Positions 33,491 to 42,107 of a DNA stretch of 64,000 nucleotides are shown here, piece after piece. A program made the position numbers and the translations under genes. Source of the stretch: CAYTPI01 sp964439625 (lineage in GTDB: Bacteria; Chloroflexota; Anaerolineae; Aggregatilineales; UBA3940); contig CAYTPI010000005.1 in assembly GCA_964439625.1 (NCBI GenBank), positions 1 to 64,000 of the forward strand, given 5' to 3'. How positions within the stretch are numbered: position 1 is the first letter of the stretch; every line of letters begins with the position of its first letter. A model generated the notes under the pieces. It saw nothing but the letters and a program-made list of their open reading frames with translations. It did no database searches and was not told the DNA's origin.

Positions 33491-34279
33491 GTGATGAGGC
33501 GCAGAGCGCGGCGTGCAGTCAAACTAAAGACAGCCAAAGACATTCAAGCGATGCGCGATGCGGCGAAGATCAATGTTGAGGTGCTTCAGTCAGTTAACGC
33601 GGCGATTAAGCCGGGTGTAACAACGGCAGCACTTGATAAGATCGCGTTTGACATTATTGCTTCTCGCAAGGCAATACCAGCCTTTCTTGGTTATCCACCT
33701 GGCAGCAGACATCCGTTCCCGAATACACTGACGGTGTGTGTCAATGAAGAGCTCGTCCATGGCATACCCAGCGACCGCGTCCTGAAAGAAGGTGATATCG
33801 TCACTATCGACTGTGGCACCATCTACCGTGACTATGTCGCTGACTCAGCCTTTACAACCGGCGTTGGTGAGATATCTGACGAAGCCCGCAAGCTGATTGA
33901 CACTACTGAGCAGTCACTATATAAGGCTATTGATCAGTGTGTCGTAGGAAATCGTCTCGGCAATGTATCCGCTGAAGTGCAGGACTTTGTCGAGGCGCTC
34001 GGGTATAACGTCGTGCGCAAGTACGGTGGGCACGGGGTTGGTCAGCAAATGCACGAAGAGCCGCACATCCCAAACTACGGAAAACGGGGTAAAGGGTTGC
34101 TGCTGCAAAAAGGCATGACGTTGGCGATTGAACCAATGGTGATGGTCGGGGATTATGAAACTGAAGTGTTGGATGACCACTGGACTGTTGTTTCAGCAGA
34201 CCGTAAACTCAATGCCCATTGTGAACACACAGTGGCAATCTCAGAAAATGGCCCAGAAATACTGACAAAGTGGTTATAG
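33491..34279 (+). CDS. map: Methionine aminopeptidase, type I (ribosomal-cluster copy)
   Basis: 262 residues. It removes initiator Met. Metal ligands: Asp in TIDCGTIYRDYVADSAF (two Asp), His in GGHGVGQQMHEEP, Glu in AIEPMVM and CEHTVAI. The GTG at 33491 has GAGGA 7 nt upstream; an ATG follows directly and is an alternative start. It differs strongly from the lone copy at 12972-13718, for example in the insertion LGYPPGSRHPFPNTLTVCVNEELVHGIP. infA does not follow. Confidence 0.95.
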   Translation: MMRRRARRAVKLKTAKDIQAMRDAAKINVEVLQSVNAAIKPGVTTAALDKIAFDIIASRKAIPAFLGYPPGSRHPFPNTLTVCVNEELVHGIPSDRVLKEGDIVTIDCGTIYRDYVADSAFTTGVGEISDEARKLIDTTEQSLYKAIDQCVVGNRLGNVSAEVQDFVEALGYNVVRKYGGHGVGQQMHEEPHIPNYGKRGKGLLLQKGMTLAIEPMVMVGDYETEVLDDHWTVVSADRKLNAHCEHTVAISENGPEILTKWL

Positions 34280-34422
34280 CGTGATACAATAACGAGTCGG
34301 TTTAGATATTGGCTGGTAATTGCAGAGTAAATGCAAACTAGGGTGCAAGTCATATGGCCCTGGGTAAGCGTTCTTTGTCAATTGTCGCATGTGCTTAGCA
34401 CATAGACCAGAGGAGATTAATC

Positions 34423-34536
34423 ATGAGAGTTAGCGCATCAGTAAAGCGTCGTTGCCCTAAGTGCCGTGTTGTTAAGCGTAAGGGTGTGGTTCACATTATT
34501 TGTTCCAACCCGAAGCACAAGCAGCGCCAGGGCTAG
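34423..34536 (+). CDS. rpmJ: 50S ribosomal protein L36
   Basis: 37 residues. The sequence MRVSASVKRRCPKCRVVKRK continues to ICSNPKHKQRQG, the standard L36 with the C-C-C-H zinc ribbon (Cys11, Cys14, Cys27, His32). AGGAG lies 8 nt before the ATG. It starts the rpmJ-rpsM-rpsK group. The 143-nt gap before it holds no infA; a 6-bp hairpin ATGTGC/GCACAT lies at 34389-34403. Confidence 0.95.
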   Translation: MRVSASVKRRCPKCRVVKRKGVVHIICSNPKHKQRQG

Positions 34537-34563
34537 CACAAACAGTCGAGGTGAGATAATTTT

Positions 34564-34953
34564 ATGGCTCGTATAGAAGGTGTTGACCTGCCACGTAACA
34601 AGCGGGTTGTGATTGGCCTGACCTACATCTACGGTATTGGTCGTTCACGCAGTAACGACATTCTCGGTGCCACAGGTATCGATGAGAATACTCGAATCAA
34701 AGATTTGACTGAAGATGAAGTTCAACGGTTGAGAGATTTCATCAACCAGAATTATCGTGTCGAGGGTGACCTTCGCCGCGAGGTTGAACTCAATATCAAA
34801 CGTCTGCGTGATATCGGTACGTACCGGGGTTTGCGTCATCGCTACAATTTGCCAGTACGCGGTCAGCGGACGAAGACAAATGCACGTACTCGCCGAGGCC
34901 GTCGCCAGACCGTTGCTGGTCGTGGTCGCCGCCGTGGCGCAGCCAAGAAGTAG
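34564..34953 (+). CDS. rpsM: 30S ribosomal protein S13
   Basis: 129 residues. S13 contacts the P-site tRNA and bridges to the large subunit. MARIEGVDLPRNKRVVIGLTYIYGIG at the start and GTYRGLRHRYNLPVRGQRTKTNARTRRG near the end are typical. Confidence 0.97.
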   Translation: MARIEGVDLPRNKRVVIGLTYIYGIGRSRSNDILGATGIDENTRIKDLTEDEVQRLRDFINQNYRVEGDLRREVELNIKRLRDIGTYRGLRHRYNLPVRGQRTKTNARTRRGRRQTVAGRGRRRGAAKK

Positions 34954-34961
34954 GAGAAATT

Positions 34962-35360
34962 ATGGGACGTCGTAGACAGCAGTCTCCAAAAAGTTCGCGT
35001 AAGAGTAGAAAAAATGTCCCTTATGGGCAGGCACACATTCACGCGACGTTCAACAATACAATTGTCAGCATGACTGACCAGCAGGGTAATGTCATTGCTT
35101 GGGCTTCAGCCGGCACATCTGGTTTCAAAGGGTCACGCAAGAGTACGCCTTTTGCAGCGCAAATGGCAGGTCAAAATGCGGCTCAGTCTGCTATGGACAA
35201 TGGCATGCGTGAAGTTGACGTCTTTGTGAAGGGCCCCGGCCCCGGTCGTGAAGCGGCTATCCGCGCCATTGTAGGTAGTGGGTTGAAGGTTCGCTCAATG
35301 ACGGATGTTACCCCGGTGCCGCATAACGGTACACGCGCACGCAAGAAGCGCCGCGTATAA
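34962..35360 (+). CDS. rpsK: 30S ribosomal protein S11
   Basis: 132 residues. S11 forms part of the platform near the E site. GQAHIHATFNNTIVSMTDQQGNVIAWASAG and the C-terminal VRSMTDVTPVPHNGTRARKKRRV are typical. rpsD, which normally follows, is absent; instead a folded gap leads to rpoA. Confidence 0.97.
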   Translation: MGRRRQQSPKSSRKSRKNVPYGQAHIHATFNNTIVSMTDQQGNVIAWASAGTSGFKGSRKSTPFAAQMAGQNAAQSAMDNGMREVDVFVKGPGPGREAAIRAIVGSGLKVRSMTDVTPVPHNGTRARKKRRV

Positions 35361-35415
35361 TGTTCGCTTTGGTCATTTGACCGAACCACTGCTTGGCTCA
35401 GACAATTCTGATTTT

Positions 35416-35492
35416 GGCAAGCGTTCATGTAGCGCTTGCCTTACTATGTAGCGTTGCTGCTTCGGCATCGTCTGGTAACTGAAGCTGCAACG
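35416..35492 (+). promoter_or_regulatory. Two hairpins in the rpoA leader
   Basis: Hairpin 1: GGCAAGCG/CGCTTGCC, 8 bp, 35416-35440. Hairpin 2: CGTTGCTGCTTC (35452-35463) pairs with GAAGCTGCAACG (35481-35492), 12 bp with one mismatch. They fill the 170-nt space between rpsK and rpoA where rpsD would be. They may be processing or regulatory structures. No T run marks a strong terminator. Confidence 0.6.
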
Positions 35493-35530
35493 TTGAGCGT
35501 ACAAATAGCTCTAACAGGAGGGCGACTAAA

Positions 35531-36496
35531 TTGGTTGCAAATCAAATGGTACTGCCAAAAATTGAACGCGATGCGGTTTCCTTAAACTATGCGCGTTTCA
35601 TCATTAGCCCGCTGGAAAGTGGTTTTGGCACCACAATCGGCAACGCACTTCGTCGTGTCATGTTGTCATCGCTGCCCGGTGCGGCTGTAACGTCAATCCG
35701 CGTTGCAGATGTTTCGCATGAATTCTCCGCCATTCCCAATGTGCGTGAGGATATGACGCAGTTAATTCTACAAGTAAAGCAAATCCGCTTGATCCTGCAT
35801 GATGAGGTTGAGTCAGCTCGACTGCGCTTGGACATTCAGGGTGGGGGTATTATTACCGCCGCCGATTTGACGGTTCCACCAGAAGTTGAGGTCAAGAACC
35901 CAGATCTCTATCTGTTCTCAGTTGATGATGACAGTGCCCGGGTTGAGATTGAAATGACTGTCGAGCGCGGTGTAGGCTATTCGCCCGCGGAAGAACGAGG
36001 TCGCCTGCCAATTGGTGAGGTCCCCGTGGACACTATCTTTAGCCCAATCCGTAAGGTCAACTTTGATGTTGACCGCGCCCGTGTAGGTCAGAAGACAAAC
36101 TACGACAAGCTCGTGCTTGAAGTCTGGACAGACGGCACCATTGAACCAGAAACCGCCGTCAGTGATGCAGCAGAAATTTTGATGCGCCACCTCGGTATTC
36201 TTGCGCAGGTCGATATTGAGACTTTCATCGTCCCAGATGTGGAGCCAGAGCCTGTTGAGCCGAACAAGCCAGTATTCTATGATAATCCGATTGAGGGTCT
36301 TGACCTGAGCGTTCGCGTCTTCAACTCGTTAAAGCGCACGGGTATCACGACAGTTGGTGAAGTGCTCGAAATCCTAGACAAAGGTGAGGATGCTATGTTG
36401 GCGATCCGTAACTTTGGCGATAAATCATTAACGGAGTTGGTCGAGCGTCTTCAAGAAAAAGGCTTTATGGACGAAGAAGGCGAAGAAGTCGGCTAG
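35531..36496 (+). CDS. rpoA: DNA-directed RNA polymerase subunit alpha
   Basis: 321 residues. Alpha dimerises to nucleate RNA polymerase. The N-terminal domain has ISPLESGFGTTIGNALRRVMLSSLPGAAVTSIRV; the C-terminal domain (about 255-312) has LDLSVRVFNSLKRTGITTVGEVLE and AIRNFGDKSLTELVERL, which contact UP elements and activators. The TTG start has AGGAGGG 9 nt before it and gives a normal N-terminus. Confidence 0.97.
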   Translation: MVANQMVLPKIERDAVSLNYARFIISPLESGFGTTIGNALRRVMLSSLPGAAVTSIRVADVSHEFSAIPNVREDMTQLILQVKQIRLILHDEVESARLRLDIQGGGIITAADLTVPPEVEVKNPDLYLFSVDDDSARVEIEMTVERGVGYSPAEERGRLPIGEVPVDTIFSPIRKVNFDVDRARVGQKTNYDKLVLEVWTDGTIEPETAVSDAAEILMRHLGILAQVDIETFIVPDVEPEPVEPNKPVFYDNPIEGLDLSVRVFNSLKRTGITTVGEVLEILDKGEDAMLAIRNFGDKSLTELVERLQEKGFMDEEGEEVG

Positions 36497-36515
36497 AGAT
36501 AGATTGAAACAAACA

Positions 36516-36538
36516 GGCCGCATCAATGAGATGTGGCC
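36516..36538 (+). other. Hairpin between rpoA and rplQ
   Basis: GGCCGCATC and GATGTGGCC pair over 9 bp (one G-U) with a 5-nt loop, 20 nt after rpoA. No T run follows, so it may be a 3'-end stabiliser or a weak attenuator. Confidence 0.55.
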
Positions 36539-36568
36539 CACTAGTAACACTTAAGAGGAAGTGTAAGC

Positions 36569-37111
36569 ATGCGTCATAATAAAAAGAAGCGTCACCTAGG
36601 ACGCGACCATGACCACCGGAAGGCGCTTCGGAAAAACCTCATTCGTGAACTGTTTGAGAACGAGCGCATCCGTACAACATCAGCAAAAGCTAAGTTCGTT
36701 CGCGGTGAGGCTGAAAAGCTAATAACACTTGCGCGCAATCGGGGCGACTTAGAGCGCATTATCGAGCTGGCAGAGGATGGCGATGAAGAGACTCTCAACC
36801 GCATTCTGACCAAAGGACAAGCTGCCCGTGTATTACGATGGACTCAGTCCGATGAGCGTTTCTATGAAGATAAAAAAGGTAATGAACGCGACCATCTCGA
36901 AGATGAGGTGAAGGGTATCGTCGTCCATGCACAGCGTTTAGCTCGTAAGCGGGTCACCGACCGTGATACGCTCGATAAGCTTTTCTATGACATTGGCCCG
37001 CGTTACTTTGAACGTTCTGGTGGTTACACACGGATCATTAAGTTGGGCCCACGCAAGGGTGATGCAGCAGAAATGGTCTTTCTAGAGTTGGTTGAAGGCG
37101 AAGAAATATAA
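36569..37111 (+). CDS. rplQ: 50S ribosomal protein L17 with internal insertion
   Basis: 180 residues, against about 120 in most bacteria. The start MRHNKKKRHLGRDHDHRKAL and the end FYDIGPRYFERSGGYTRIIKLGPRKGDAAEMVFLELV are typical. Between AEKLITLARNRGD (near residue 58) and the ARKRVTDRDTLDKLF segment (near 120) there are about 55 extra residues, mostly charged. The frame is intact, so this is a real insertion. Its stop overlaps the likely start of truA. Confidence 0.95.
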   Translation: MRHNKKKRHLGRDHDHRKALRKNLIRELFENERIRTTSAKAKFVRGEAEKLITLARNRGDLERIIELAEDGDEETLNRILTKGQAARVLRWTQSDERFYEDKKGNERDHLEDEVKGIVVHAQRLARKRVTDRDTLDKLFYDIGPRYFERSGGYTRIIKLGPRKGDAAEMVFLELVEGEEI

Positions 37112-37131
37112 CGCGTCGCTTTCGTGCCATC

Positions 37132-37869
37132 TTGGCGTACGATGGAACCGCCTATAAAGGTTACCAGCGTCAGAAAAATGGCTATACGGTTCAAGAGGCT
37201 GTTGAAGCAGCACTCAGCATCGTTACTCAGCAACCCTTGACTATCGCTGCGGCTGGGCGCACAGATGCAGGCGTGCACGCCTCCGGGCAAGTAATTGCCT
37301 TTACTACTGGCTGGGCACACTCGCCTGAAGCGCTGCAAATGGCGACTAATGTTGAACTGCCGGATGATGTTGCCCTTCAGTATGTTGAGGAAACAACGGA
37401 TGATTTTCAACCGCGGTTCGATGCGCGTGCTCGAACATATCAGTATCGGTTGTTTCATGCAGCCGTGCGTGACCCGCTTAGAGAGCGTTTCGCATGGCGT
37501 ATAACTCATGCAGTCGATGCTGTTGATATACAAGCAGCTGTACGGCAAAGTTTAATCGGCAGCAGAGATTTTAGGGCGTTTGGGGATTCACCCAGCGGCA
37601 GGCATACAGTTCGCCACATACAGCGAGCACAGTTCGTTGTGGCGACTGAGCGGACATATTTACTCGAGATTACGGCTAATGCGTTCCTGAACCGCATGGT
37701 GCGGCGCATTGTTGGGACACTATATGAAGTTGGGCAGGGGCGCATGAAACTGTCCGAATTTGAAAAGATGATTGACCGTGGTGAGAGGCAGCATACAGCA
37801 CTCGCGCCACCCCATGGACTGACGTTGACGTCTGTAACCTATGGTGAAATAAAGGAGAGAACAACGTGA
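37132..37869 (+). CDS. truA: tRNA pseudouridine synthase A; start codon unclear
   Basis: TruA modifies U38-U40 in the anticodon arm. The catalytic Asp lies in AAAGRTDAGVHASGQVIAF, with RTYQYRLFH and FLNRMVRRIVGTL also conserved. The TTG at 37132 is the first standard start codon, but it falls inside the first conserved strand. The frame upstream reads T-R-R-F-R-A-I before LAYDGT, which is the normal TruA N-terminus. Its first codons are ATA (37108) or ACG (37111), overlapping the rplQ stop. Translation from such a rare start, coupled to rplQ, is likely. The end overlaps the rplM GTG. Confidence 0.9.
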   Translation: MAYDGTAYKGYQRQKNGYTVQEAVEAALSIVTQQPLTIAAAGRTDAGVHASGQVIAFTTGWAHSPEALQMATNVELPDDVALQYVEETTDDFQPRFDARARTYQYRLFHAAVRDPLRERFAWRITHAVDAVDIQAAVRQSLIGSRDFRAFGDSPSGRHTVRHIQRAQFVVATERTYLLEITANAFLNRMVRRIVGTLYEVGQGRMKLSEFEKMIDRGERQHTALAPPHGLTLTSVTYGEIKERTT

Positions 37870-38300
37870 AGACGTATTCGGCTAAGCCATCAGACGTCGA
37901 GCGGAAGTGGTATGTAGTAGACGCAGATGGATTGACGCTCGGGCGCATGTCAACTCGTATCGCAACCATTTTGCGCGGCAAGCACAAGCCAATCTACACG
38001 CCACACGTCGATACTGGTGACTATGTAATCGTGATTAATGCGGAGAAGGTCTACACGACCGGAAACCGTATGGACAATAAAATGTACCATCATCACTCGC
38101 GCTATCCGGGCGGTCTAAAGTCCCTGACCTTGCGTGAGATGTTGCAGCGGAACCCTGAAAAGGTCACGCGGGATGCGGTTCGCCGTATGCTGCCGAAGGG
38201 GGCCCTTGGCAGACAGATGTTAAAGAAACTTAAAATTTACCCAGGGCCAGAGCATCCACACAAAGCACAGAACCCTGAAACCCTGAACCTGAAGGAGTAA
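37866..38300 (+). CDS. rplM: 50S ribosomal protein L13
   Basis: 144 residues. L13 is an early assembly protein. MKTYSAKPSDVERKWYVVDADGLTLGRMSTRIATILRGKHKPIYTPH is the family start; RYPGGLKSLTLREML and GPEHPHKAQNP are conserved. GTG start, GGAG upstream, coupled to truA (GTGA). Confidence 0.97.
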   Translation: MKTYSAKPSDVERKWYVVDADGLTLGRMSTRIATILRGKHKPIYTPHVDTGDYVIVINAEKVYTTGNRMDNKMYHHHSRYPGGLKSLTLREMLQRNPEKVTRDAVRRMLPKGALGRQMLKKLKIYPGPEHPHKAQNPETLNLKE

Positions 38301-38305
38301 TTATC

Positions 38306-38704
38306 ATGGCAGAAAATCGCTATATCGAAGGCGTTGGTCGCCGTAAGTCCGCCACAGCCCGTGTTCGTATTTACCCTGGTGGTCAGGGGAGTTTCACTGT
38401 CAACGGTCGTACTATTGAACAGTACTTCGACCGTATGGGTGATGCAGACGGTGCCAGTAAACCCATGGTACTGACGGGCACTCGGTCAAGTTTTGACGTG
38501 ACCGTCCAAGTGAAGGGTGGCGGTGTCAGTGGTCAGGCAGGGGCCGTCTCGTTGGGCTTGGCTCGTGCTTTGATCAAGCATGACCCTGAAATGCGTACAA
38601 CCCTCAAGCGTGCTGGCCTATTGATGCGTGATCCACGCGTCAAGGAGCGTAAGAAGCCGGGCCTCAAGCGTGCCCGCAAAGCGCCGACTTACACCAAGCG
38701 CTAA
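38306..38704 (+). CDS. rpsI: 30S ribosomal protein S9
   Basis: 132 residues. S9 reaches the P site with its C-terminal tail, which ends here in KRARKAPTYTKR as expected. VGRRKSATARVRIYPGGQGSFTVNGRTIEQYF is conserved. It is the last gene of the ribosomal cluster. Confidence 0.97.
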   Translation: MAENRYIEGVGRRKSATARVRIYPGGQGSFTVNGRTIEQYFDRMGDADGASKPMVLTGTRSSFDVTVQVKGGGVSGQAGAVSLGLARALIKHDPEMRTTLKRAGLLMRDPRVKERKKPGLKRARKAPTYTKR

Positions 38705-38725
38705 ACAAATCAGTCAGTTCAAATG

Positions 38726-38752
38726 GGCCGTCGTTAGACGGTCTATTTGCTT
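38726..38752 (+). terminator. Terminator of the ribosomal cluster
   Basis: GGCCGTC, loop GTTA, GACGGTC (one G-U pair), then TATTTGCTTT. It lies 22 nt after rpsI. Confidence 0.7.
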
Positions 38753-38758
38753 TACGTT

Positions 38759-39601
38759 ATGGTTGTCCTATCTCACTATCAAGCTCGGATACTTCGCCAA
38801 GCCCGCCAGAATAAGCTGACTTTGGTTGACGTCTCGCTTGACCTTAACCTTACTGTAACAACCGTAAAACTCGATGAGGTAGGTGTATTGCTCCCATCTG
38901 GTGCCGTTCTGTCTTGGCAGGCTATTGATGAGATCACTGATCATGAAAACAAGTGCTATGCCATAGATGATGAGGGCAACCTATCAGAGATTCGTGTCTT
39001 TTCGAAAGATACCAACTGGGTTCGTAGTCTCTACCCTACAGAAAACGCGCCAACAACGCTGGTCGCTGGTTTGACGATGCATCGCATTGTTGGTACCGAT
39101 CCGATGACTGATACACTGCAAAAAGTAGCTGCTGCACGCCCTCAGGGCTCGGTGTTGGATACAGCAACGGGCCTTGGCTATACGGCGGTTGTTGCTGCAA
39201 AATCAGCCGAGCGGGTAGTATCAGTCGAATTAGATAGCGCTGCACTTGAGATTGCGCGTTACAATCCATGGTCAGCGGATCTATTCACAAATCCCAAAAT
39301 CGAACTAGTCGTAGGGCATGTTTGGGATGTTGCAGAAGACACTGACACTGGTACCTACTCTTGCATCATCCATGATCCGCCAGCTTTTAACCTCGCTGGT
39401 GAACTTTACGCTGGTGATTTCTATGCGGAACTCTATAGAATCTTGCGGAGTAGGGGTCGCTTGTTTCACTACATAGGTGACCTTGGCAGTCAATCAAATA
39501 AAAGTGTTGTGCCAGGGGTTATCCGTCGGCTGCAAGCTGTCGGCTTTGATCGAATTACCAAAGTGCCACGTGCTTTTGGAGTTGTAGCAGTCAAATATTA
39601 G
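38759..39601 (+). CDS. SAM-dependent methyltransferase (class I)
   Basis: About 280 residues from the ATG at 38759. An N-terminal domain (1-100) is unassigned. The Rossmann-type methyltransferase part begins near 130 with motif I SVLDTATGLGYTAVVAAKSAERVVSVELD, continues with EIARYNPWSADL, and has IIHDPPAF as the motif IV-like segment, which resembles amine-base methyltransferases. The fold resembles archaeal-type predicted methyltransferases and spermidine synthases. The substrate cannot be told. No clear ribosome binding site is seen, and the start lies just behind the ribosomal-cluster terminator. Confidence 0.75.
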   Translation: MVVLSHYQARILRQARQNKLTLVDVSLDLNLTVTTVKLDEVGVLLPSGAVLSWQAIDEITDHENKCYAIDDEGNLSEIRVFSKDTNWVRSLYPTENAPTTLVAGLTMHRIVGTDPMTDTLQKVAAARPQGSVLDTATGLGYTAVVAAKSAERVVSVELDSAALEIARYNPWSADLFTNPKIELVVGHVWDVAEDTDTGTYSCIIHDPPAFNLAGELYAGDFYAELYRILRSRGRLFHYIGDLGSQSNKSVVPGVIRRLQAVGFDRITKVPRAFGVVAVKY

Positions 39602-39621
39602 TCAATGAGGGGAATAAGTGA

Positions 39622-40425
39622 TTGACGCTAATATTAATCACTAATGATGATGGAATTCGTTCGCCCGGGCTTGGCGCTATCGCCGCCGCAGTCTCTGATC
39701 TGGGTGATGTGTTGATTGCGGCACCGAATCGCCAGCAAACCAGTATGAGCCGTGCAAAGCCCAAATATCCGACGCAAGGTATCGTCAACGAGATTACAGT
39801 AGAATTTGAGGGTCAGTTTTTTCCTGCTTACGAAATTGAGGGGTCCCCAACGCAGTCAGTCGTGCACGCTATCCTTGAAATAGCTGACAAACTCCCAGAC
39901 CTCTGCGTCAGTGGTGCAAACTACGGTGAAAACATTGGCGGTAGTCTAACCGGCAGTGGCACCGTGATGGCTGCAATTGAAGCAGCATCATTTGGCATGC
40001 CAGCTATTGCTGTCTCGCGTGAGACGCCGCATTACATGGCGCACATGGAAAATTACCCCCAATTAGACTGGTCTGCCGTTCAGTATTTTACACACCGGCT
40101 GGCACGGCATGTCCTTGAAAACGGTCTGCCAGATCAAGTTGAAGTATTGAACCTTAACGTCCCCGAGCATGCAACGCCGCAAACCCCAATACGCCAGACG
40201 GTTCAAGAATTTCAGCGTTATTATTACTTTACGACGACTGCCCCGCGTGATTTCAAAACCCCCATGCGCTTATCGCAGACAAAAGGCCTCGACTCTAATG
40301 CTATTGACCCCATGGGTGATGTCAAAGCATTGTATGATGGAGTCGTCTCTGTGACCCCTCTCTGTCGCTTACTGACTGCGCACAATGCGCCGCCTAATTT
40401 GACCCAAGGGTTGATGGTGGAGTAG
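39622..40425 (+). CDS. surE: 5'/3'-nucleotidase SurE
   Basis: 267 residues. SurE removes phosphate from nucleoside monophosphates with a divalent metal. The metal motif LITNDDGIRSPGL is at residues 4-16, the metal-binding Ser is seen in NRQQTSMSR, and Asn in SGANYGENIGGSLTGSGTVMAA. The TTG start has GAGGGG 9 nt upstream. It lies 3 nt before the methylase-MazG gene, so the two form an operon that may clean up nucleotides. Confidence 0.93.
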   Translation: MTLILITNDDGIRSPGLGAIAAAVSDLGDVLIAAPNRQQTSMSRAKPKYPTQGIVNEITVEFEGQFFPAYEIEGSPTQSVVHAILEIADKLPDLCVSGANYGENIGGSLTGSGTVMAAIEAASFGMPAIAVSRETPHYMAHMENYPQLDWSAVQYFTHRLARHVLENGLPDQVEVLNLNVPEHATPQTPIRQTVQEFQRYYYFTTTAPRDFKTPMRLSQTKGLDSNAIDPMGDVKALYDGVVSVTPLCRLLTAHNAPPNLTQGLMVE

Positions 40426-40428
40426 CCT

Positions 40429-41901
40429 ATGTTGACGATTATGGGACTTGGCCCGGGTGACCCTGATCTTGTAACGCGTAAGGCTTGGGGCGAGCTTGAA
40501 AATTCTGACAATGTGTACCTGCGGACACGCCATCACCCCGGGGTTGCATCTCTGCCCAACAACCACACTTATAAGTCGTTTGATGCGATCTACGAGCAAG
40601 CTGAGAGTTTCGAAATAGTCTATCAGACAATTGTGGACACCTTAGTAAACGAAGCAAAGTCTGCTGACGTTATTTACGCTGTTCCAGGTGATCCTACAGT
40701 GGCGGAGGCTGCTGTCTTTGGTCTTTTGAAAGCCTGCCGCGATGCTCAAATTCAGGTAGAAATTGTGCATGGGGTCAGCTTTATAGAACCTACCTTAGCA
40801 GCCGTACAGCTCGACGCAGGCGCAGGCATACAGTTGTTTGATGCGCTCGATATCGCCCAAGCCTATCATCCACCAATCAACCCGGATTTTCCCGCGATTA
40901 TTACGCAGATCTATAGTCAGCAAGTTGCGTCAGATATCAAGCTAACCTTGATGAACCAATATCCGGATGAATTCGTAGTGATGTTTGTACATGCCGCAGG
41001 AACGACTATGCAACGTGTCGACAAAATGCCACTCTACGAGATCGACCGTGTTGGCCTTGCTGATTTGTCATCATTGGTTGTGCCAGCCTACGCCGACGGC
41101 GCCAAAGTTGGTTTTGCGGCTTTTCAGGACACAATTGCAAAACTGCGCGATCCGCTAGATGGCTGCCCATGGGATATCAAGCAAACTCATGAGTCTCTTA
41201 AAAAATATTTAATTGAAGAGACATACGAGGTTGTTGATGCCATCGGTCAGGTTGAAGACGACCCCGACCACCTCGCAGAAGAACTGGGTGATCTGCTGCT
41301 GCAAGTCGTACTACATACACAAGTTGCCATTGATGCGGGCGAATTCCGAATGGCTGATGTCATTCAACACATCGATGCTAAGATCAAACGTCGGCATCCG
41401 CATGTCTGGGGTGATGTTGACGTTAATGGTAACTTAAAGACAGTTGAGGCGAACTGGGAAGTGATCAAAGCGGCAGAACGGGCTGCAAAAGCTGATGATG
41501 CGCCTGCGTTCGAAAGCCTTCTGGATGGTGTCCCAAAATCTCTGCCAGCGTTACTTCAAGGCCACATATACGATTTGCGAGCCGTCAAAGTCGGATTTGA
41601 TTGGTCAACGGAGCAGGGCGTCCGTGATAAGGTGGCGGAAGAGCTTCAAGAGATTATCGATGCGCAGTCACGCGAAGAACGACTTGACGAGATAGGCGAT
41701 CTGCTTCTGACTATCGTTGTGTGGTCTCGTTGGCTCGACGTTAACCCCGAAGACGCCCTACGGCATGCAAATAAAAAATTTTACCTGCGCTTTTCCACCA
41801 TGGAAAAAATCGCTTTAGAGCAAGGCCTCATTCTGAAGGAGCTAACCTTCGATCAATGGGATGCCCTCTGGCAGCAGGCAAAGGCAACATCAGTGCTGTA
41901 A
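40429..41901 (+). CDS. Tetrapyrrole methylase-MazG fusion (YabN-like)
   Basis: 490 residues, a two-domain protein. Residues 1-225 are an uroporphyrinogen methylase-like domain (MGLGPGDPDLVTRKAWGEL; VPGDPTVAEAAVFGLL). Residues 235-490 are a MazG nucleoside triphosphate pyrophosphohydrolase with two repeats: LRDPLDGCPWDIKQTHESLKKYLIEETYEVVDAI and EELGDLLLQVVLH in the first; VADKVAEELQEI-like text and LDEIGDLLLTIVVW in the second. It likely hydrolyses noncanonical NTPs. The architecture is that of B. subtilis YabN. Confidence 0.93.
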   Translation: MLTIMGLGPGDPDLVTRKAWGELENSDNVYLRTRHHPGVASLPNNHTYKSFDAIYEQAESFEIVYQTIVDTLVNEAKSADVIYAVPGDPTVAEAAVFGLLKACRDAQIQVEIVHGVSFIEPTLAAVQLDAGAGIQLFDALDIAQAYHPPINPDFPAIITQIYSQQVASDIKLTLMNQYPDEFVVMFVHAAGTTMQRVDKMPLYEIDRVGLADLSSLVVPAYADGAKVGFAAFQDTIAKLRDPLDGCPWDIKQTHESLKKYLIEETYEVVDAIGQVEDDPDHLAEELGDLLLQVVLHTQVAIDAGEFRMADVIQHIDAKIKRRHPHVWGDVDVNGNLKTVEANWEVIKAAERAAKADDAPAFESLLDGVPKSLPALLQGHIYDLRAVKVGFDWSTEQGVRDKVAEELQEIIDAQSREERLDEIGDLLLTIVVWSRWLDVNPEDALRHANKKFYLRFSTMEKIALEQGLILKELTFDQWDALWQQAKATSVL

Positions 41902-41948
41902 GTGACCTGCCGCATAAATTATCTTGCTGATGATGGATGCAGAAAGAA

Positions 41949-41976
41949 AAGAGCTTCTCGGTTTTGAGAAGCTCTT
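41949..41976 (-). terminator. Terminator of tRNA-Pro
   Basis: A perfect 11-bp stem (AAGAGCTTCTC on the plus strand at 41949-41959 and its complement at 41966-41976). On the minus strand it is followed by TTTCTTTCT and starts 7 nt past the tRNA. Confidence 0.85.
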
Positions 41977-41982
41977 GCTGTG

Positions 41983-42056
41983 TCGGGGCGGCGGGATTCG
42001 AACCCACGACCTCACCGACCCGAACGGTGCGCGCTACCGGGCTGCGCTACGCCCCG
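41983..42056 (-). tRNA. tRNA-Pro (anticodon CGG)
   Basis: 74 nt. The acceptor stem CGGGGCG/CGCCCCG, the anticodon stem CACCG/CGGTG with loop TTCGGGT, and the T arm GTGGG TTCGAAT CCCGC are all present. The anticodon at loop positions 34-36 is CGG, which reads CCG. CCA is not encoded. Confidence 0.95.
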
Positions 42057-42107
42057 AACAAATTCAGACTCACATCTTATCGTAAAGATATGGTACAAGC
42101 AATGTTC

